From Monarcha castaneiventris obscurior (lineage: Eukaryota > Chordata > Aves > Passeriformes > Monarchidae), in the NCBI GenBank assembly GCA_026261815.1, contig JAMPIT010000484.1:17210501-17274500 (forward strand): 64,000 nt of DNA, read 5' to 3'. Positions within the stretch are counted from its first letter, which is position 1. Each line of letters begins with the position of its first letter. The notes under the pieces were generated by a model that saw only the letters and a program-made list of their open reading frames with translations, did not search any database and was not told the origin of the DNA. A program made the position numbers and the translations under genes. Below are positions 40,001 through 51,303 of the stretch, one piece after another.

Positions 40001-43000
40001 GAAAAATTACTGGATTTTTTCTGCTGTGGCTAAACCTCAGGGCCATTTTTTGAGGTCTGATACCAGATACCATGCCAGCTAGTTAACTGTTGCAAATGTG
40101 TTACACTACACAGGCTCTGTGGCTGCTTACAGAAGGAAAACATAACTTTTCCTTGTCTTGTCCTTGCAGTCTCTCTGCCTCCCCTTTCTTCTGTGAATGC
40201 TCTTTATCCAGTTTGTCCTTGGGTCCCAGTTTTGAATAACTTGTCTGGTGTCTGAGCAGGACAGTTTAACCCTATTTTTAAGTCCTTTGGACTTTTTTGT
40301 CTGTGGAATTTGGGATCAGGGAATGGCAGGATGTTTATTTTGGAATTGCTGCAGGGGGATTGCTCGGAGCAACCCTTGAAACTTCTTTGTGTGAGAGAGG
40401 AGCAGGTTACCCTGCACAATATTTAGTTAACCTGGCTTTGTGCTGTCAGGGTTGTTTCTCTGGCCCTTCTTGCCCAGATCCTGAATGCGTGATTCCTGGT
40501 GTTAGGAATGAGCTTGAGCTGTGGCTGAATGTGTCCTGTTATCCCTATGGATGGGGCAGAATGTTAGTGTTTAAAATAAAGCTTAAATCCCACTGATACT
40601 CACTGCAGTGAGTAAGTCTGGTCTCGCCTTGAAATAATTGAACTTGTCTCTTGATTTCTCAATTCCAGAGCAGGGTGGGGAGAAAAGCTGGAGCTATCTC
40701 TGTGCCAGTGGACCTGTGACGAGCAGCTCCAGTCTTCCCTGCTCCTGGCTGAAGCCATTGAGGCCATGGTCAAACCCAGATGAGGGTTATTTTATAATTA
40801 CACAGTGCAGGTAAATGACATAATTTAGCTCAAATACAATCCAGTGAAATTAATGTAGCAGGAATGCAATGCAGACTCTGTTAGTGTCTGCTCTTTTAAG
40901 GTTTTTCATTTAAATCAGTCTTCCTGCACCAGAGCAGTTGGGAAGGAGATGGACCTGTGAAGCCATGCACTGTCCTTCTGCCTGGGTAAGCTTGTGCTCT
41001 TGGAGATCTCTTGCTTTTGGACTTGCCCTGTGAAGGAAAGGGTGGCCAGCTTGGGCCAGAGTGGACTGTGAGGAGCAGAGAGTGTCATTGAAGCAATCCA
41101 GCCCTTCACTCCTGGTCTCCAGGAAAAGAAGGCATCTATAAAAGTGTGCACCTGCAGGAAGAGGTTATTCATTTGATGGCTTTTAGTGACTCCTGAATTT
41201 CTGCAGGTTTAAGGGAGTGTGTTGCCCAGCTGTAAGCTGCTGCTCTTTAGGGAGTTAATTCCTCCTCCAGAAGCTTCTCTGCTTCTGTGACATGGGAGCA
41301 ATGCTGCTTCATTTTGCAGCTTTCCCATTTTATGGTTGATGGTTAAAGTTGGAACATTTCTATCTCCTTCTGCCAAGAAGTGTTTAGAACAGTTTCCATG
41401 AGAAGCATTAAAAGTTGGAGGTCCACAGCTGATGCCCAGGCTGCTCTGCATCAGTCACTGGGGGGTAAATATATTTAAATGAAGAGCTGTGGCAGTCTTG
41501 CTAGCTGAGTAATAAATCAGGGCTGAGAAACTCCATGAAGTTGAATCTTAATGCCTTGGCTTGGAGTTGCAGGGTGGGGTGGTAAAGCTGATGGAATGGC
41601 AGGATGTTTCTAAACAGAATGTGCCTGCCCTTAGTTACACTGCCACAAAGAACATAAATATTGCTGCATACGCAGCTGAAGTGCTGAAAATGGCTTTTTG
41701 TTGGTGTTACTTTCCTTGGTTCCTGTCTCCGCTTAATGTCAGCTGTTGGTGCTTTGCCTCCCCTTGGTAGCAGGTAGGGGAGAGATCCAAAGCTTTGCCT
41801 TCCATTCCTGTGTGTAGTGCTTCAGTCCTGACACTGTGACACCAACCTGTAGGAAATTACAGTGCTTGAGCACTTTCAAGGACCTGCTAGAAATATTTCA
41901 TTATCTGAGGAATTTTGTGGAATACCCAGCAGGTGATTATAAACCCTTGGAACGTGGCCGTGTCTCCACAAAGCACTCCAGCCAAACAGCATTTTGAGGT
42001 GACTCTGGAGTTGAAACCTCCACTGACACTTTCTTCTTTTCAGATTTGAGGTTGGTGCCCTGCAGCCCTCAGGCACTGGAGGATCCCCTGCCCAAGCTGC
42101 CCACGTGTGGGTGCTCCTGCTTCAGTACCATTAACAAAGCCAGTGCTTGCCTGGTGGCCACAGTGCCAGCGTGTCCTAGGGAGGCCCAAAAGCTCTTCCA
42201 GTGATGAAGAAAGCATGTCAAAGCACAGGCAAGGGTCCTGCCATGAGCGTTCTGGCTCAGGTGTAAGGCCAGAGGTGGAGCCTCAGAAGGGTTTCCTTCA
42301 GAACAGGATTTGGAAGTTTGATTAAGTTTCCTAAGAAGGTGATTTGCAGAACTGCCCTGCCTGTCAGTGTCCTTCATGTCTTTTACTCCTCTGGCAGCTT
42401 CTGCTTGCCAATTTGACAGAAGAGGTTTTGTACTTTATTAATTTAAATTAAATAAATAAAAAATAGATAGCAGGTAGGTAGAAGAGTTTTGGCTAAAAAG
42501 ACTCTGAAGCTCACCTCCCTCCTCTCTGTGACCCATTCAACATGTAATGTAGTCCAAAACTCCAGATTTCCTGCCTTGCTGGACCTAGGAGTTTATCCCT
42601 CAGGGTCTTTCTCTTTTTGTAAGGACTCTTTAGTACTTATTAAGACAAAATGTCCAGTGGAAGCTTCCTCTCCAATTAGAATATTCGTTGTTTCTCTTCC
42701 ATGTGGATTCTCTGAAGCCTCATAAGGGGTTTTGTTCAGCCTTTAATTCAATTAAGAAATCAAGCAAGAGATGTAAATCTTTTTAGCCTCATTGGTTTCC
42801 GTGCTCATGACTACAGCTGTAAAGAACATCTCTTGCACGGTACAGCTGAGCAGCTTAGGGAGGGAGTGTTTTTCCAGGCTAAGATTTCAAGTGCTGCTGG
42901 AAGCTTGGAGATGATTTTGTCCCTTTGGAGCAAGGGGCGGAGGAAAGGCAGCAGTCACCTGTCGCTGATGGTGGTTCGCTTTAAATCTGTTTGTGAAGCA

Positions 43001-43534
43001 GCAGAAACCTCTTTCTTTGATAGAAACCCACTTTCCAGCTCGGTGACTTCTATCAAAGGTCATTAAGGGGTGTGATTTAGACTCAGAACAGCTGGTGGAT
43101 GGTGAGTGATACCAGGGGACAGGACACACAGTGGTGACTGTCACGCCAGCTGCTCCTGCACATGTCCTTTGGCGCTTGCTGGGGAACAACCTGCCTGCTC
43201 AGGAACACAAGGTCGGGCTCTGATGCCTTGTAGTCCTCCCATTTAAAAAGTGACATCTTGTGTTTTACTTCTTGTGTCCATGTGCTTTCTTGCCTTGTCT
43301 CCAGGTGCCTCATCTGCCAACCCAGTGTCCTCTGTCCCAGCTCTCCTGCAGGATGGGATGGCTTCTGCTAAAATACTTTTCTGTGTTGCTGTGCTCTTTG
43401 TTGCAGAATGAGTGGCAAATTCAGCATGATACAAAACTTTCCTTATTAAAGAGAAAGTTGGAGTCAAAACTCCCTGTTTTATCTTGATGCCTTGAGTTCT
43501 GGTTTTTATTAAACCTTGGAAACTTATAAAGCAT

Positions 43535-43580
43535 TTGTGTGTGTATGTGTGCATGTATATACAGATATATATACACACAT
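43535..43580. repeat. (TG)n/(TA)n microsatellite
   Basis: Compound alternating purine-pyrimidine repeat: TGTGTGTGTATGTGTGCATG followed by TATATACAGATATATATACACACAT. The second half is nearly self-complementary. It is in DAG1 intron 1. Confidence 0.85.
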
Positions 43581-46500
43581 CTGTTGTGTTTATCCTCAAA
43601 ATACGCATTTTTATGGCATTTGTATGGGAGAAGATCTTAGTCCCATCTTTTTTTTTTTTCCATAAACTTTTCTAGTTTAATTTCCTGTGGATTTTAGTAC
43701 TAGCTGTAGCTTACATTCCCTTAAACACAGAATTAAATATTAGGATTTTTACACACTCTTGCTCTGTTTTCAGACAAAACCAGGAGTTATAAGCAGAGTT
43801 TTTAGGGACTTTCTCTGGCTGGCTGCGCACTGGAAACACAAGTGAAGCCAAAGCCACGTTACAGTGCATGCCCTGAGGCAGACAGACCCTTGCTCTGCCC
43901 TGCTGCAGCTGTATATTTAGCCTATATGCCCTTTCCACTAACAGCCAGGAGAAGATGTCTGGAGAGGAATGCGAGTCATCATTTCCCTGAATGCTGTCCC
44001 GGGATCAAGTGCTGCTTGAGCCAGAAACGCTGCCTTGGTAACTCTGCCTTCTATAAAATTGTCTGCCCCACCCCCTTTTTTTTTTAAGCCCACGTGAAGT
44101 TTAAGCATTCATGTTCATGACCCCACTGGATCCTTGAGAGAACCCATTTTGTTTGGGTTAGTTTGGCTTCTGGTCCTTTTATTAGAGGAAAGCGTGGGCT
44201 CTTGTTCCCCATCTCCCTAGTGCCCCAGTGCATCCCACTTTGTTCTCCTCCAGCTTCCTTTAGGAAGGATCTATTTTATACCCTTGATTCCCATTACTTT
44301 TCTCTGCCAGCTTTCCCTTGAGATGGGGCCAGCTCACAGGATGCAAGAGGTGTGGGGTGGCACTGGTGAAGCTGTCCCCTGCTTTGGCTTGTTGGTGGAT
44401 ATTTATATCCTAATTTTTCCTGGCTGCTGGCAGCAAACAAATGGCAGTTCTACCTGGCTGCAACATTTGTAATTACAGTGGGAAAAAAAGATCTCTGAGG
44501 CCTTCTAAATACTTGGGAAGATAATATCTTAGTTTCCTTTCAACTGAATGCACTTGAAGATACGATCTGAGTTGGCTGTCTGGGAATAACAAAGTGGAGG
44601 AAGGGATTGATTGTGGTTGCTGAAACTTTCATCAAAGAGTCAGGAGCGTTGCCTAGCCAAAATCTGCAGCTGCTGGCCACTGCCGCGGGTCAGGCACAGC
44701 GGGCACTCCAGACATGGCTCAAGCAAAGGAGAAGGAGCACATAGAGCCTGCAAGGGGCCAGTCCAGCAGGGTGGATGAGCAGGGGGACATCCAGATGGTC
44801 TTCCAGCAAATCTGCCAGGTCATCATGGAAGTGCGTAGTTGAGAGGCACTTGTGGGTAGCATATTCATCCCTCACGCTTCCCTCTCCAGGGCTGCAGGAG
44901 GCTGGGGAAGATGCTGCCTCCAGAACAAGTCTTGCCACAGCAGAGGGAAATGTGCTCTGCAGGAAGGGAAAAACATGCTCCATGTGTAGCTGCCAAAAGG
45001 GATCTGGTGTCCTTGTGCTTCTGCTGCTGCTCTGCAGTGCCCCTTGCACGTACCTCAGCAGGAGTGCCCTGGCTGGGGGTTTTGGGGACTGCCAGGCTGC
45101 TTCCTCCCCTGCACAGCACTTGCTGAAGTGCTTACCAGAGCATATCCTCAGTGCTTACCTCTTCCAGGAAAAGAAGTTTTTCTGGGAATGGGGTAGCCAG
45201 CTGAGGAGGGCAGTGTAGTATCCCAACTTCTGGACAAACAGATGCAGTAGAGGGGCAAAAGAGAGAATTAGGCTCTTTGCATCTTTTCTCACTATCACAG
45301 AGCGATAATGAAGGTAGCAGAAATCTTCCTCTCAGCTACAGGAAAGTTAAATATCTCGGTGCTTGCTCTAGCAGAATAAAAACCACTGTGAGGTGTCGAT
45401 GGCTGTGACCACTTCCCGCACAAGCGTCACGAAGCTGCCTGTGGCCTCTGGGACTTGAAAGCAACAAGTTGGTGACAGTTCACAGCCAAGTTCCCCATCA
45501 GCAGGAGGGTGCTGCTTGTTTCCCTGCCCAGCACACATTTTTAGCACTGCTGTTTCGGGTTTGTTTGAGTTTGGTTTTTTTTCCCCTAGATTGTTTTTCA
45601 GCATCAGGGTTTCCTGTTACTGACACCAGATGTGCTGGAGACGAGCAGTGCAGAAATACAAGAAGGGACGAGGCTGAAAAAAACCAGCTCTTTTTGTGCA
45701 TGTGTCCTTTGGGCTGGGTGTCACTTCTGGGCACCTTCACCACATTTAATGTGGTGACAATACACGTGGGCACAGCGTGTTGAAATGAAGTTTTAGGGTG
45801 AAGAATCGAGTACAGCTTGGTTGGTACCTTCTGAGCTGATGGTGTCTGGAGTGACCAGCTATTGATGGCTGTGGGGGGAGAGGGTGGAAGGGGCTCTTGG
45901 GGCCTCAGGAGCGCTGATCTGGGGCTTCCCACTCAGGCAGGTCTCTCATGGTCTGATTTCTGATCATGAGCTACTGCTGTTTTGGTTTTGGTGCACACAT
46001 GGCTTTGAGCAGGCAGCTGTGACTGCAGCAATAAGCCAGAAACTGCATGAGCTTGTCTTCCAGTCTCTGTGTAAGGCCACCATCCCTAGGGATGCCTGGT
46101 TGGTGTTGTGCAGGACAGGATGCTGTCATTCCGAGCACTGTGGAGTGGGGAGCTATGTCTGGTGGTGAATCTTCTGTCCTCTGCCTGTCCTGTTCCCTTG
46201 TGGCAGCTGGTCTGATTCTGTATGGAGCCAGGGTGTCTCTGTGCATTTGCTCTGCTGTATGTCCCTGTCTGTAACTCATCCCGTGTGCAGCAGCGTCTGG
46301 AGCTTGGGTCATCAGTGAATGTACGTGGCTGAGGCCACTGAGGTTGGAAATAACCCCCAGAGGCATTTGCTGCACTTCCCATAGCCTAGAACATAGTCTG
46401 TTGGAAGGGCTGCTGCCTTTGTTTCAGGGTACGTCCGGAGCAAGACAGGCACAGAAACTCTGTTTCCTAAATTTCACGCTCCAGAGTGTTCTTTGTACAT

Positions 46501-49500
46501 ATTACACGTCAGAATGCAGGCTAGCATGCTCTTGGGCTTGAGGACACTGTTAGTTCATAACTGGGTGATGGGCTGCTGTGCCCAGACATTGCCCTCGAGC
46601 TGTTTGTCCCTCATGCCCCCCTTCCCGGACTCCTTGAGCGCAGCGCAGACGTGCACGGAGCACCAGCCGCCTCTGCCCGGGCCGTGCCGCCAGGCTGGCA
46701 CCAGGGGTGCCTGCTGTCGTGTTTTGGAGCGGGGAGCACGCCCGGCAGAGTGCCATCTTTGTGTGCCTGGCCGGGGACGCTGGGTTTCATCATTCCTGCT
46801 GCTTGCTGCCTTGACTCGCAGGCGCGCGATTGCTGACGGGACTTGCCCAGAGATCCTCCTGTGGAAACACGCATGGGAGATCTTTGCAGAGACAATAGCT
46901 CTGCTCTGCAAAGTTGCACCGACTCTTCTTATCCCAGTTTGCTTCCTTAGAGAAAGGTCGCTTGTTTAATGCTTCCTTTAATGAGGATATTGGTAAATAA
47001 GCAATCAGGTAAGTGGGATTCCTCCTAACTCCTAAATACCTTCTTAAGCAGAGTCAAGAACTGCACAGCAGTTACTTGAGCTTTCTGCACGCTCGGCTCA
47101 GTGGCATTAATATGCTGGTGGTGATTAATTACCGCAGGCCAGTGATGTGATTGTGTGCTTGAGCAATTGGATTAGATGCAGCTGGACAGAGACTTCACTT
47201 TCACTGGTTCTTGCCGAAGTGGTGCCGTAATCAGCCACAGAGGAAGAGTCATTTCTAGGACAACCACCCTCCTCTGGCTGGGATGCTTCCCCTGGCCCCA
47301 CGCTTCTGTGTCTGTAATAGGCAGAAGGAAAGGTCTCAGGGAAAATGCATGGCTGGGAGCAGCTACTTTGTCCTGCTCTCAGTCATTCCTTTCAGTCCCA
47401 TCTTCTGCCTGCACTGTTCAGCATTCCTGGATAATGAAGGTACAGCATGTCCTTACCATGTCAGTGGGTCTGGTAGCTGCATGGAGGAGCAAGTTGCAGC
47501 ATTGCCTTGACAAGTCAGCATCATATCAAGTGCAGCATCATAACTTCTCCAAGCAGGCCCAATTCCGTAGCTCTGCGAGGGGGTTTGGCACTGGAGATCA
47601 GGAATCAACCTTGGCACATGCAGCAAGCGCTAGGACTGAAGCAGATGTTGATACTGACTTTGATGTTTCATCCAACACTCTGAAGGCTTGAACTTGAGAC
47701 CAAAAGAGCTCTCACAGAAGCAGGAGAATAAAGAGAAAGTCGGTTCTTTCAGAAGATCAGACAGAACGAAACATCCTGAAATTCAGGACTAACCTGAACC
47801 TTTGTGTTTGTTCTGCGAGACTGGGCAGTGCAGATCCTGCTGGAAGGAGGAGCACAGTGCGAGGTAGAGAAGCTGGGGTGGTCCAGCCTTCCCTCATAAC
47901 TGGGAAGTGCTGTCTAAGTCAGTCAACTCTATGGCCTGATGCTTCCTGGAGATCAGCAGAAAACCACCTGCAGAATTCCATCTGTGTTTGGGTTTTGGCC
48001 CTGTTTTGAATTCGTGGGAAACTGTGTGAAGCATTGAGGTTTTTGCTCCCAGAGAGCTCCAGCTCCGTGCCACTCACTGGTCATGGACAATGACCCAGAA
48101 CACTGACTTTTTCCAAATACAGCTGGGATGATTTCTCAGTTGAGTCAGGGTTGTGCCCATGGTAGTGCCATGTGGGGTGTGGGCTCTCGAACCAGGCAGA
48201 GGCACCAGGCAGGTCTCCAGTGCTTGTTCCAGCCTTGCTGCAGGTAACGTGCTCTCTTCTGCAGCTGCATCCAGACCCACACTGCCAGTGGACTTGCAGA
48301 GCAGCACTACTGGCTGTAGGCAGGGGATCTCCTGCCTCAAAAAGTATTCCACCTTGCAGTGATAGTCCATGTGGGCCTCAGCACTGCAGCAAGGCAGGGC
48401 AATGCCTTGTACAGCTCTACTGATAGCTGGAACCACCCTGCTTTTCCTCCTTCACACGCTGTGAGAGGCTGGCAGTGTTTCAGCTTCTGTCCATTGTGTG
48501 GTGAGGTGGAGCTGTGTTAAGAGATTTTTTTTTTTTTTGGTGGCGCAAGTTTGTTCTCAGCTCTTCTGTTTGTTCTTTGTTATCAGCTACTGAATTCCTC
48601 CTGTACCTCCTGGGTGCTCCACTTCTATATGCTGAGCCTGTTGTTCTGCAGTTTCCCTGAAATGAAACTCTGAATTTGCAACCTGCAAGTGTCACACAAG
48701 CACATAATGGCCAGTTGCTGGGCTGAGTGTTTGTTGGGTAGTGTTTGTTGCCTGTTTTGATAAGTGTCTCTGAAATAGGTGATGACTTCATCTTCCTCTC
48801 CTGCTCACCACAGATATCAAGAACCAGCTCCCTTCTGCCCAAATGCTCCTCTCCATCCAACAAAAACTCCCCAGGCTGGATCACGTCATTTAGCTGAGCA
48901 GCACAGAGCTGCACCACACTCATGCACGAGCTCCACTGCAGCGTGACAGGGCAGGGACTGGCCTGAAGCACCTCTCCAGGTGTTTTTACAGCCTTGTGCA
49001 GTTGTACACTGTGTGTCTGGCTGGCTGTCCTCTGCTCAGCTGTGGATGCTCAGTGCAGTGGTGAGAGTGCTTTCCTTGATAGCACTCGGCCCCACAGCAG
49101 CCACAGGGCTGCTGCCACATTCCTCCCCCGGCTACAAGTCTCTGATCTTGCCCGTGCTTGCCATACGCATCAGGAGTTTTCAACGAGCATGGTTCAGGAG
49201 AAGTAGCTCATGGATGAGGCATCATCACTGCAGTGGCTTTGCCTTCCGTGTTGTTTCATCTGGTATCTTCCCCTCCAGTCAGCTCAGACAGCTGGAAGCA
49301 CAAGAGCAGCGGGGAGTGGGCTTGTTTGTGACGCTGACCTTCTCACCAGCCATCCTGCCATCTGTCTTGTGGTTCCCAGCAATGTTATCCTGGCTCTGCT
49401 GTCTCTTCTGCCTTTCACTTGAGACAGGTTCTCCACAGAACAGTGGTCAGATCAGGTATCTGCCTCACAGATCCCGTAGCCAGAGGTTATTGCATTCAGC

Positions 49501-50344
49501 TCCTATTTCCTACTACCCACAGCCCTCTGTGCTGGCTGCAGCTGTGCCCTGGGCCCGTTATCTTGGGGTGGGAGGTGTCAGCCCTTCTCTGTGTGGGGTT
49601 TATTGTGAAAGGGCCACCAAGGGGTGCGGATGTGCAGGTCCTTACACGCTGCCTCAGCTTTTCTGGAGCTCAGGCTTTAGGGAGAGCAACCAAACCTTAT
49701 CTCTCCTGTTATTCCTAGAGCCTGCTGTGGGAGCCTTGGGCTTGGGTGCCTGCATGGGCAGACCCTCTGCCTGCTTCTGCAAGCCTCTGGTGGGCAATAC
49801 ACCCTGCCTGGCCACAGCACAGCAGGCAGCTGAGCCCTGTTGTGCTGCTCCAGGAGCTCTGCAAGGGCAAGAAGCAGTGGGATTTCCCTTCCCACACAGA
49901 CTGGCTTCAGGGTCTCTTGGGACAGCCTGATGTGCATCATATGGTGCAGACAGAACAGGCTAAAATAAATCAGACTGGGAGCCAGTGGTCAGGAGCTGTG
50001 CTGGTTTGCTCTGGGAATTTGGAGCCACTTCTCTCTCAGCCTGGGAAAAAGGAGTGGGTTCAAGGCATGAGGGAACCGAGTCTTGTGTGGTCCTGGTGCT
50101 GAACAACACCTACTTGGTCTGTGTGTCTGTCCTGCCATCCTGTGTAACCCACCATTCCACTCATTACTGCAGATTAGTTACCAGGGGCTGTGCTGGCTGC
50201 AAACCCACTCTGGGATGCCAGAGTGGGCAGTACAGCTGCCCCAGGGTCCCAAATGGCTCTGTCCTATTCCATAAATCCACTCCAAGCAGTCTGTGAAGAG
50301 GACCATGGTGACACAGGTCTGTGACTTTGTGCCGTGTCTGAATG

Positions 50345-50490
50345 CAGTCTGAAGGGAGAAGTAGCTGGGAAAGCAAAGGAAATGATGGCCAAAGGAACAA
50401 AGGAGAGAAATGAGATCCAGGGAAGCAGGGAAGTGGGAATGGTGGGGAGGAAGTGAAAGAACAAAACAACAAAGTGAGGGAGGGCTGGTG
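50345..50490. repeat. Purine-rich tract
   Basis: About 145 bases in which the plus strand is mostly A and G, with units such as GGAAATGATGG, GGAACAAAGG, GGAAGCAGGGAAG and GGGGAGGAAGTG. It lies about 700 bases upstream of the DAG1 first coding exon. The asymmetry is clear, but no exact period was found. Confidence 0.5.
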
Positions 50491-51175
50491 ATGTGTCTTG
50501 GCAGAATATGAGGACAGGTGAGCTGTGCAAGCAGGAGAGAGCTGGCTGGCAGCATGAAACACTGTGTGTGCATAGCTCCCTCCAGTCTGATTTGGGGCTA
50601 CATGTTGCAGGCTCCCAGATCACGTCTGAACACACTAATACAAAAAGCTGGACCTGACAGAAGCTCTGGCTTGAAAACCAGGCTCATGGTTCAGAGGAGC
50701 AGAAGCGTCTGTCATGCATCAAGCCATTAGGATGGCAGCTTTGGACTTCCAAAGGTTTCTTGGTATCTTTCCTACTGGGTAACTGGCATTTAAATTCACT
50801 GATGTTCCAGCCTGGCTTCAGCTCACCTTGAAAGGTCAACTATTAGTGCTGTGCTCAGTCTCAGCTTTGGTTGTATCTCCCCTGTCTCCCTACCTGTGGC
50901 TATCTCGGGATGCTGTGTCTCCAGAGCAGCAGAAACACGGCTGTGTGCATGGAAAAGCAGGAGGATCTTGTTTCTTTGGAAATGCTGTATGTCAGAAGAG
51001 GAGCTGAGAAGCTCTCGTGCTCTGTAATGGTTGTAACTTGCAGCTAAATCGAAAGCTGAGGCACAGAGAGTAGCATGGCCAGTAGCCCTCTGCCCTTTGC
51101 AAGGTCACTGTGAGGTGACTAGCTGGCTTGGGTATCTTAATTAATGTGCTGATTGGATTTCCTATGTCTAACCAG

Positions 51176-51303
51176 GTTCCCAGGACTCCTAGGATGAGGC
51201 TGCTGTGAAGGACTGGTGGATCCCTTGCCTGTGCTGTGGTGCCTGCAGATTCCCTGTGATCCTCTTTCCAGCTGGAGCTCCGCTGCCAAGGCCGCTGGGA
51301 AGA
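51176..51303 (+). other. DAG1: DAG1 5' UTR part of exon 2, with a four-codon upstream ORF
   Basis: The best acceptor is CTATGTCTAACCAG, ending at 51175; alternatives end at 51183 (TTCCCAG) and 51192 (CTCCTAG). The segment before the start codon holds one upstream ATG (51194), giving M-R-L-L-stop, ending at 51208. The DAG1 start ATG at 51304 is the next ATG downstream and is not in the same reading frame as this short ORF. Confidence 0.55.

Larger units (their letters stand above)
36001..51175 (+). other. DAG1 intron 1, right part: no gene recognised
   Basis: Unique DNA up to the acceptor of the first coding exon. It contains a TG/TA microsatellite (43535-43580), T runs (about 43650-43661 and 48525-48538) and a purine-rich tract (50345-50490). 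GC content rises at 36620-36990 and 46600-46860, but no promoter elements or coding frames are convincing. The longer open frames here show no start context, splice logic or recognisable domains. Confidence 0.5.

Noticed and set aside
44690..45218. Overlapping frames on both strands that might be an exon
   Set aside because: No similarity that I recognise, no acceptor/donor pair with matching phase, and the protein sequence looks random.
48980..49930. 316-codon plus-strand frame in DAG1 intron 1
   Set aside because: No recognisable domain, no conserved motif, composition like the flanking intron, and several other frames are open in the same place. A novel gene is not supported without transcript evidence.
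51205..51303. In-frame N-terminal extension of dystroglycan upstream of 51304
   Set aside because: The frame is open, but it starts with GTG, not ATG. The first ATG in frame is at 51304 and matches the human start.
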